From Niveispirillum cyanobacteriorum (GTDB taxonomy: Bacteria > Pseudomonadota > Alphaproteobacteria > Azospirillales > Azospirillaceae): a DNA stretch of 64,000 nt. Shown here one piece after another: positions 58,489-64,000 of the stretch. The DNA lies in NCBI RefSeq assembly GCF_002868735.1, contig NZ_CP025611.1:124001-188000 (forward strand), given 5' to 3'. Every line of letters starts with the position of its first letter. Position 1 is the first letter of the stretch. The translations under genes and the position numbers were made by a program. Under the pieces are notes generated by a model that was not told the origin of the DNA, did no database searches, and was given only the letters and a program-made list of their open reading frames with translations.

Positions 58489-59277
58489 ATGCTTCTGGCC
58501 ATCGATGCCGGCAACACCAATGTCGTCTTCGCCGTCTTTGACGGGGATGAGAAGCGGGCCCATTGGCGCATCTCCACCGACAGCCAGCGCACCGCCGACG
58601 AATATGCCGTCTGGCTGGTCAGCCTGATGGGCATGAAGGGTCTGACACCCACCGACATTGATGCTGCCATCCTGTCATCGGTGGTGCCGTCACAGACCTA
58701 TGCCCTGATGAAGCTAACCGAGGAACATTTCGGCTGCGTAACCATGCGTGTGGGTGATCCATCGGTCGAACTGGGCTTGCAAAACAAGCTGCTGAACCCG
58801 CGGGAGGCGGGGGCCGACCGGCTGGTCAATGCCGTGTCCGCCGTGGCATCCTATCCCACGCCGCTGGTCGTCATCGATATCGGTACCGGCACTACCTTTG
58901 ACGTCGTGGATGCGGAGGGGGCCTTTGCCGGCGGCGTTATCGCGCCCGGACCGGCCCTGTCCCTGGACGCGCTGCATCGGGTGGCGGCGCAGCTGCCCAA
59001 GGTCGATATCGCCAAGCCCGACGTTGCCATCGGTCGCGGGACGGTCGCGGCCATGCAATCGGGCATGTTCTGGGGCTATACCGGGATGATTGAAGGCATC
59101 CTGAAACGGATCATCGCCGAGCTGTCGCCCGATGGGCAGACGAAGGTGACGGTCATCGGCACGGGCGGTCTGGTCCGCCTGTTCGCCGAGGGAACCGACA
59201 TGATCCACCATATTGATGGGGACCTGACGTTGCGAGGTCTCCGGTTGATCCATGCGCGCAACGCTGCCGCCAACTGA
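58489..59277 (+). CDS. coaX: type III pantothenate kinase
   Basis: CoaX phosphorylates pantothenate, the first step of coenzyme A synthesis. The 262-residue ASKHA-fold protein has LLAIDAGNTNVVFAVFDG at the start, GADRLVNAVSAVASYP and the acidic VIDIGTGTTFDVVD. GGAGG precedes the ATG at 58489, one base after the birA stop. The birA-coaX-rnj order behind nuo is common in alphaproteobacteria. Confidence 0.96.
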   Translation: MLLAIDAGNTNVVFAVFDGDEKRAHWRISTDSQRTADEYAVWLVSLMGMKGLTPTDIDAAILSSVVPSQTYALMKLTEEHFGCVTMRVGDPSVELGLQNKLLNPREAGADRLVNAVSAVASYPTPLVVIDIGTGTTFDVVDAEGAFAGGVIAPGPALSLDALHRVAAQLPKVDIAKPDVAIGRGTVAAMQSGMFWGYTGMIEGILKRIIAELSPDGQTKVTVIGTGGLVRLFAEGTDMIHHIDGDLTLRGLRLIHARNAAAN

Positions 59278-59289
59278 AACCAGGACCGA

Positions 59290-60975
59290 ATGACGCAAGC
59301 AAAGCATCTGGAAACCAAGGATTTCGACCCGAAGGAACTGCATTTCGTCCCCCTGGGCGGGGCGGGCGAGATCGGGATGAACCTGAACCTCTACCACCAC
59401 CAGGGCAAATGGCTGATGGTGGATCTAGGAGTTAGTTTCGGTGACGAAACGACCCCTGGCGTTGATATCATTCTGCCCGATACCAGTTTCATTGAGGACC
59501 GTCGCGCCGACCTTCTGGGCATCGTCGTCACCCACGCGCATGAGGATCATTTGGGCGCCATCCCGCATCTGTGGGAGGATTTGCGCGTTCCCGTCTGGTG
59601 TACGCCGTTTACGGCCAGCTTCCTGAAGGCCAAGCTGGTGGAAACGGGTCTGCAGAACAAGGTGCCGATCAACATCATCCCGCTGGGTGGCAAGGCCAGC
59701 ATTGGTCCTTTCGATCTCGAACTGATCAGTCTGACCCATTCGATCCCCGAACCCAACGCCCTGGTCATCCGCACCAGCGTCGGCACGGTGCTGCATACGG
59801 GCGACTGGAAGCTGGACCCCGATCCGGTCATCGGCCTGCTGGCCGATGAAGATGCGCTGAAGAAGCTGGGGCGCGAGGGCGTGACGGCCATGATTTGCGA
59901 CAGCACCAATGCCATGGTGCCGGGCACGTCGGGGTCGGAAGCGGCGGTTCAGGAAAGCTTCAAGGAACTGTTCGGGCGTTTCACCGACACCCGCATCGCC
60001 GTCACCTGCTTTGCCAGCAATGTCGCCCGCCTGCATTCCATCGCCGTCGCGGCCAATGCCCATGGCCGACAGGTGGCACTGGCTGGGCGGTCGCTGTGGC
60101 GCATCAATGAGGCGGCGCGTGCCAATGGCTATCTGTCCGACTTGCCGCCGTTCCTGACGGAACGCGAGGCCGGTTATGTCCCGCGTGAAAAGCTGGTGGT
60201 GATCTGCACCGGCAGCCAGGGGGAGCCGCGTGCCGCGCTGGCCCGCATCGCCAATGACGATCATCCTGACGTAGTGTTGGAGCGGAACGACGTCGTCATC
60301 TTCTCCGCCCGTGAAATTCCGGGTAATGAGAAGGGCATCGCCAAGATCCAGAACGGCCTGATGCGGCAGGGCATTCAGGTGATCACAGCGGATGAGGAAT
60401 TCGTCCATGTCTCCGGACATCCGGCGCGTGACGAGTTGGTGCAGATGTATCAATGGGTCCGGCCCAAGATTGCCGTGCCGGTGCATGGCGAACATCGCCA
60501 TCTGACGGTGCATGCAGCTCTGGCGCGGGATTGTCAGGTGCCCGAAGTGGTGGTGCCCGATGATGGCATGGTCATTCGTCTGGGGCCGGGGCCTGCTGCC
60601 AATCTGGGTCATGTCCATGCCGGTAAGTTGTGCATCGATGGCAAGCGCATCGTGCCGCTGACCAACATGGCGCTGAAAGGCCGGACCCGCATGGCCCAGG
60701 CCGGCGTCTCCATGGTGACCCTGGTCATGACGCCGCGCGGTGACCTGTTGGCTGATCCCAAGGTCACATCCATCGGCCTGCTGGAAGAGGATGAGGTGGA
60801 TGAGGAGACGGCGGACCTGATCGCCCGCGTGCGTCTGGCCATCGAGAACCTGTCCAAGGCGGCCCGCATGGATGATGCGCAGGTGAAGGACGCGGCCCGT
60901 GTGGCCATACGCCGGTCCTTCAGCACCAGCCAGGGCCGCAAGCCGCTGACAGAAGTGCATCTGGTGCGGATCTAG
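59290..60975 (+). CDS. rnj: ribonuclease J
   Basis: A 561-residue metallo-beta-lactamase and beta-CASP nuclease with 5'-exo and endonuclease activity on RNA. The metal site HAHEDHLGAIPHLW (His82-x-His84-x-Asp86-His87) is complete. LHTGDWKLD, the beta-CASP motifs and the C-terminal VPVHGEHRHLTVHAALA segment are present. It lies 12 bases after coaX. It is the likely main mRNA-turnover enzyme partner to RNase E in this group. Confidence 0.96.
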   Translation: MTQAKHLETKDFDPKELHFVPLGGAGEIGMNLNLYHHQGKWLMVDLGVSFGDETTPGVDIILPDTSFIEDRRADLLGIVVTHAHEDHLGAIPHLWEDLRVPVWCTPFTASFLKAKLVETGLQNKVPINIIPLGGKASIGPFDLELISLTHSIPEPNALVIRTSVGTVLHTGDWKLDPDPVIGLLADEDALKKLGREGVTAMICDSTNAMVPGTSGSEAAVQESFKELFGRFTDTRIAVTCFASNVARLHSIAVAANAHGRQVALAGRSLWRINEAARANGYLSDLPPFLTEREAGYVPREKLVVICTGSQGEPRAALARIANDDHPDVVLERNDVVIFSAREIPGNEKGIAKIQNGLMRQGIQVITADEEFVHVSGHPARDELVQMYQWVRPKIAVPVHGEHRHLTVHAALARDCQVPEVVVPDDGMVIRLGPGPAANLGHVHAGKLCIDGKRIVPLTNMALKGRTRMAQAGVSMVTLVMTPRGDLLADPKVTSIGLLEEDEVDEETADLIARVRLAIENLSKAARMDDAQVKDAARVAIRRSFSTSQGRKPLTEVHLVRI

Positions 60976-61063
60976 GGCGGGCGATTTGTCACGGGTGACG
61001 TCGGCGTCGCCCGTGACTATGTCTGGCGCTGCCAAAGCAAACCATAAAAATGAGGAGAGGGTG

Positions 61064-61468
61064 ATGATCGGCCGTCTGAACCATGTCGCCATTGTCGTGC
61101 CGGATCTGGCAGCAGCGGCGGAAACCTACCGCACCACCCTGGGCGCCAAGGTTTCCGACCCGCTGGACCTGCCCGACCATGGCGTGACCACTGTGTTCGT
61201 GGAACTGCCCAACACCAAGATCGAACTGCTGCATCCCCTGGGGGAGGGCAGCACCATCGCCAAGTTCCTGTCCAACAACGCCTCCGGCGGCATCCACCAT
61301 GTCTGTTACGAGGTGGAGGACATTATCGCGGCACGGGACAAGCTGAAGGCCGATGGCCTGCGCGTGCTGGGCGATGGAGAACCAAAGATCGGTGCGCATG
61401 GCAAGCCGGTGCTGTTCCTGCACCCCAAGGATCTGTTCGGCACCCTGGTCGAAATCGAACAGGTCTGA
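61064..61468 (+). CDS. mce: methylmalonyl-CoA epimerase
   Basis: A 134-residue VOC-fold epimerase interconverting (R)- and (S)-methylmalonyl-CoA for propionyl-CoA use. The metal ligands appear as His7 (RLNHVAIVVPD), His78/79 (GIHHVCYEV) and Glu130 (LVEIEQ), and the middle has VFVELPNTKIELLHPLG. GGAGAGG precedes the ATG at 61064. It follows rnj by 88 bases and is followed by the DUF1467 gene. Confidence 0.94.
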   Translation: MIGRLNHVAIVVPDLAAAAETYRTTLGAKVSDPLDLPDHGVTTVFVELPNTKIELLHPLGEGSTIAKFLSNNASGGIHHVCYEVEDIIAARDKLKADGLRVLGDGEPKIGAHGKPVLFLHPKDLFGTLVEIEQV

Positions 61469-61490
61469 CCGCAGCCAAGGAGTTGAGAGC

Positions 61491-61745
61491 ATGGGTTGGG
61501 CAACCTGGGCCGCCATTTACTTCACCATCTGGTGGACAGTCCTGTTCATGGTGTTGCCGTTCGGGCGCAAGCAGGAGGGGGACGCGCGGGAGGTCGGGCA
61601 CCAGCCCGGTGCGCCCGCCCGGCCCATGATCATCAGGAAGTTCATCTGGACCTCCATCATCTCCGCCATCATCGTAGGTACTCTCTGGGCTAGCGGCCAT
61701 TTCGGCCTAGTGGATTGGAAGGGCCTGTTGCGGGGCGAACCCTGA
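61491..61745 (+). CDS. DUF1467 family membrane protein
   Basis: An 84-residue protein with two membrane helices (about 5-23 and 51-68), the DUF1467 pattern of short alphaproteobacterial membrane proteins. The first helix is WAAIYFTIWWTVLFMVLPFG, followed by a Glu/Asp- and Pro-rich loop. AAGGAG precedes the ATG at 61491. It is 22 bases after mce. The function of the family is unknown. Confidence 0.88.
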   Translation: MGWATWAAIYFTIWWTVLFMVLPFGRKQEGDAREVGHQPGAPARPMIIRKFIWTSIISAIIVGTLWASGHFGLVDWKGLLRGEP

Positions 61746-61835
61746 CGGGTCTTGTGAATACAAAACAAGAACAAACCCTGGGACATCTGTCGCCTGATCG
61801 GCTATCCTGTTTGCGTTTCAAGCAAGGTGGACAGA

Positions 61836-62405
61836 ATGTCAGGCTACTGCGATATCGCCCCGGGCCATGAATGGCATGGCCCCTATCATGACCATGAATA
61901 TGGCGTGCCCCTGACGGGGGATGATGAGCTGTTTGAACGGCTGATCCTGGAGATCAATCAGGCGGGCCTGTCCTGGCTGACCATCCTGAAAAAGCGGGAA
62001 AGCTTCCGTGCCGCCTATGCCGGGTTTTCCGTGGACCGCGTAGCGGCCTTTGGGCCGGATGATGTGGACCGACTGCTGGCCGATCCCGGCATCATCCGCA
62101 ACCGGCTGAAGGTCCATGCCGCCATCCACAATGCCCAGGTGATCCAGCGGCTACGCGACAGCCATGGATCGTTCCATGGTTGGCTGCTGACCCATCACCC
62201 GAAATCCAAGGCGGACTGGGTGAAGCTGTTCGCCAAGACCTTCCGCTTTACGGGTGGGGAGATTGTGGGCGAGTTCCTGATGAGCATCGGCTTTCTACCG
62301 GGCGCACACCGCGCCGATTGCCCCGCCATGATCGCTCTGTCGAATCATGATTTGCCCTGGCGTCGGGCCATTACCAGCGGGTTTGCTGGATACACCGCCT
62401 TCTGA
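61836..62405 (+). CDS. tag: DNA-3-methyladenine glycosylase I
   Basis: Tag removes 3-methyladenine from alkylated DNA. The 189-residue protein has the zinc-binding set Cys5, His18, His158 and Cys162 (SGYCDIAPGHEW and GAHRADCPA), the catalytic Glu39 region LILEINQAGLSWLTILKKR, and the helix-hairpin-helix part. AAGGTGG precedes the ATG at 61836; an upstream GTG is less likely. It is the last plus-strand gene before the 631-base gap. Confidence 0.95.
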   Translation: MSGYCDIAPGHEWHGPYHDHEYGVPLTGDDELFERLILEINQAGLSWLTILKKRESFRAAYAGFSVDRVAAFGPDDVDRLLADPGIIRNRLKVHAAIHNAQVIQRLRDSHGSFHGWLLTHHPKSKADWVKLFAKTFRFTGGEIVGEFLMSIGFLPGAHRADCPAMIALSNHDLPWRRAITSGFAGYTAF

Positions 62406-62479
62406 TTGGGCAAACATCTGTTCGGATGGACGGCATTTGCACAAGAGATGTGCACAAACCCAAAAATCGAACAAATAAA

Positions 62480-62508
62480 AAGGCAAGCCGACAAAATCGG
62501 CTTGCCTT
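62480..62508. terminator. bidirectional terminator after tag
   Basis: AAGGCAAGCCGA (62480-62491) pairs with TCGGCTTGCCTT (62497-62508) over a 5-base loop, with a T-rich run on the minus-strand side (complement of 62467-62479). It may end both the tag transcript and any minus-strand read-through. Confidence 0.85.
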
Positions 62509-62540
62509 CATATTCAGAAAGTTAAAAACTTATCTTGTCG

Positions 62541-62631
62541 AACGGGGTTGGATCCCTGTTTTGACACCGCCTGGTGGCGATTCCTCCCTAAACTCAGGCC
62601 GCGCTGCCTTGCTGGCGCGGTCTTTTCTTTT
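62541..62631 (+). ncRNA. candidate small RNA with CCUCCC motif
   Basis: The stretch has three features in order: hairpin AACGGGG/CCCTGTT (62541-62547 with 62554-62560), a small hairpin CGCC-TGGT-GGCG (62568-62579), and an unpaired CCTCCC (62583-62588) complementary to Shine-Dalgarno sequences. It ends at a terminator stem CCGCGC/GCGCGG (62599-62604 with 62615-62620) followed by TCTTTTCTTTT. A weak promoter (TTCATA at 62507, TATCTT at 62531) lies upstream. No ORF explains these signals. Confidence 0.5.
62599..62631 (+). terminator. terminator of the candidate small RNA
   Basis: CCGCGC (62599-62604) pairs with GCGCGG (62615-62620), followed by TCTTTTCTTTT. It has no protein gene immediately upstream on its strand. 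Confidence 0.75.
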
Positions 62632-62980
62632 GTGGGGCGGAGTATAAGCACCCCCGGCGAAACCCGTCACCATCAAAATTCGATCTGCACGATGCCCGCA
62701 CAAAAATGCAGCGGCCAGTGTGGCCGCATTGTCACGATTGCATGCATCCAATCGTCTTCATGCCATTGCGGCATGGCTGCGGGATGACGGCTAATGCACC
62801 TAATGCATTGATAAATATGAGTATTCATGGAAAGTGAATTTTTTGTGATCGCCTGTGCTCTGTCGGCAGTTTACGTCAACGGCAGTGCTGACTGAAAATT
62901 AAACATATGCCTATTTAATAGGCAATGATACCGCTATCATATTTTTGCCTGCTTACTGAACGGGCTTCAAGGCAGTGAAT

Positions 62981-63013
62981 GAAAAAGGGGCCGCCCCGCA
63001 GGGTGCGGCCCCT
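62981..63013 (-). terminator. terminator of the purine permease gene
   Basis: AGGGGCCGC (62986-62994) pairs with GCGGCCCCT (63005-63013) over a 10-base loop; on the minus strand the stem is followed by a T-run (complement of 62982-62986). Lies just after the permease stop. Confidence 0.88.
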
Positions 63014-63036
63014 GTCATCGAATCCGCGAGAATCAG

Positions 63037-64000
63037 TCACGCCAGCAGAATGAATTTCAGCAGGAACAGGGCCGCCAGCACCGCCACGACCGGCCCGACA
63101 TCGCGCCAGCGACCGGACAGGATCTTGATGCCGGCATAGGTGATGAAGCCGATGGCGATGCCGTGGGCGATGGAATAGGTCAGTGGCATGGCAATCGCCG
63201 TCATCACGGCGGGCGCATAATCCGTCACATCCTCCCAATCCACCTCGGTCAGGCCGCGCGCCATCAGGCAGGCGATGTAGAGCAGGGCCGGGGCCGTGGC
63301 ATAGGCGGGGATGTTGGCGGCCAGCGGGGCAAAGAACAGGCAGGCCACAAACAGGACGGCCACCGTCACCGCCGTTAACCCGCTGCGTCCGCCAACATTG
63401 GTGCCCGCCGCGCTTTCGATGTAGGAGGTGACGGTGGAGGTGCCCAGGGCCGCGCCAACGGTGGTGGCCGCCGCATCGGCAAACAGGGCGCGTTTCAGAC
63501 GCGGCAGCTTGCCATCCTTGTCCAGCAGGCCCGCGCGGTGCGACACGCCGATCAGGGTGCCCGCCGTATCGAACAGATCAACAAAGAAGAAGGCGAAGAC
63601 CACGGTGATCAGCCCCACGCTGAACGCGCCTTTCAGGTCCATGGCCAGGAAGGTGGGGCTGGGGTCGGGCGGCAGGGAGATGATCTGCCCGTTAAATGGC
63701 GAGGCGCCGATGACCATGCCCACGATGGCGATCACCAGAATGGTTAGGATCACCGACCCCATGACCTTCCGCGCCGCCAGCGCACAGAGCAGGATGAAGC
63801 CGATGGCGGCCAACACCGGCTGCGGCTTGGTCAGGTCGCCCATGGTGACCAGGGTGACGGGATGCGCCTTGATCAACCCGGCATTTTCCAGGGCAATGAT
63901 GGCCAGGAACAGGCCGATGCCAGCGGATATGGCCATTTTCAGGGTGCGGGGAATGGCATTCACCACCGCTTCGCGCACCGGCAGGACCGACAGGATGATG
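63037..64000 (-). CDS. NCS2 family purine permease (AzgA-like), 5' part missing
   Basis: The coding frame is open to the right window edge, so only the C-terminal about 321 residues are seen; the true start lies outside. It is an NCS2/AzgA-type transporter for adenine, guanine or hypoxanthine. The conserved SAAGTNVGGRSGLTAVTVAVLF segment (family motif with the Gly/Thr substrate loop) and FFVDLFDTAGTLIGVSHRAGL are intact. Earlier helices such as KMAISAGIGLFLAIIAL also match. It ends at an intrinsic terminator. Purine or xanthine-type control could not be checked because the promoter is outside. Confidence 0.95.
   Translation of the reverse strand, partial: IILSVLPVREAVVNAIPRTLKMAISAGIGLFLAIIALENAGLIKAHPVTLVTMGDLTKPQPVLAAIGFILLCALAARKVMGSVILTILVIAIVGMVIGASPFNGQIISLPPDPSPTFLAMDLKGAFSVGLITVVFAFFFVDLFDTAGTLIGVSHRAGLLDKDGKLPRLKRALFADAAATTVGAALGTSTVTSYIESAAGTNVGGRSGLTAVTVAVLFVACLFFAPLAANIPAYATAPALLYIACLMARGLTEVDWEDVTDYAPAVMTAIAMPLTYSIAHGIAIGFITYAGIKILSGRWRDVGPVVAVLAALFLLKFILLA

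Larger units (their letters stand above)
62406..63036. other. 631-base intergenic region with regulatory-RNA-like signals
   Basis: No protein gene is supported. The region is AT-richer than its neighbours. From left to right it holds a bidirectional terminator, a candidate small RNA, several dyads (GCGGCCA/TGGCCGC at 62709-62725; TGCCTAT-TTA-ATAGGCA at 62908-62924; ATGATA-CCGC-TATCAT followed by ATTTTT near 62925-62945) and the permease terminator. TAATGCA occurs twice in tandem near 62792-62808. Confidence 0.6.

Noticed and set aside
59425-61092. 555-codon antisense frame over rnj
   Set aside because: Shadow of RNase J; rich in His, Gln and Gly, typical of antisense translations.
62548-62787. 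Short ORFs inside the 631-base gap after tag
   Set aside because: No ribosome-binding site, repetitive composition, and terminators inside them.

Overview
The window is core chromosome of a GC-rich alphaproteobacterium. Protein flavour and gene content point to Rhodospirillales, close to Azospirillaceae (Azospirillum/Niveispirillum-like); this is inferred from sequence character, not from a database search. Supporting signs are an F1 ATP synthase operon ordered atpHAGDC without F0 genes, a complete 14-gene nuoA-N operon followed by birA, coaX, an RNase J gene, a methylmalonyl-CoA epimerase and a DUF1467 gene, and a HdaA-type replication regulator next to purMN. No phage, insertion sequence, CRISPR array or integron was seen.

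Layout. 1-2.7 kb: a minus-strand group of envelope proteins (HupE/UreJ-like membrane protein, a small periplasmic protein, a DUF4198 protein) that may handle a metal, then a PRC-barrel protein. 2.8-9.5 kb: a very long HAMP/coiled-coil membrane protein resembling a chemoreceptor without its signalling tip, YgfZ, an O-antigen-ligase-like protein and a Sel1/SPOR protein. 9.6-12.1 kb: tRNA-Thr, a small ORF, dcd and murA. 12.1-15.0 kb: a glycosyltransferase and LpxH-like phosphoesterase pair facing a lipid kinase. 15.7-20.8 kb: atpHAGDC. 20.9-30.5 kb: mixed housekeeping and unknown genes (diiron ferritin-like protein, patatin, FAD oxidase, Sua5/TsaC, VOC protein, orphan ParA, DUF5694, orphan histidine kinase, Bcp peroxiredoxin, DinB). 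30.6-36.2 kb: hdaA, an AI-2E-family permease gene, a CDP-alcohol-phosphatidyltransferase-like gene and a DUF2066 gene, divergent from purMN. 36.3-38.6 kb: a PadR regulator overlapping a membrane protein gene, a GNAT, and a small oxidase-subunit-like protein. 38.8-42.7 kb: lon, hup, tRNA-Val, a small ORF and three identical tRNA-Asp genes. 43.1-61.7 kb: nuoA-N, birA, coaX, rnj, mce, DUF1467. 61.8-64 kb: tag, a 631-bp AT-richer gap with a probable small RNA, and the 3' part of an AzgA-type purine permease.

How it fits together. The two large operons encode proton-pumping complex I and the catalytic head of ATP synthase, which couple NADH oxidation to ATP synthesis. Several neighbours support nucleotide supply (dcd, purMN, purine permease), envelope building (murA, glycosyltransferase, lipid kinase, O-antigen ligase), replication control (hdaA, hup) and proteostasis (lon).

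No clearly novel multi-gene system is present. The best leads are a candidate small RNA with an anti-Shine-Dalgarno CCUCCC stretch at about 62.54-62.63 kb, a two-copy intergenic palindromic repeat, a 16-bp perfect hairpin between lon and hup, a tip-less chemoreceptor-like protein, a Sua5 protein with a His/Cys-rich N-terminus, and a CDP-alcohol-phosphatidyltransferase-like protein with half its metal-binding motif changed. Most long antisense ORFs are codon-bias shadows and were left out.
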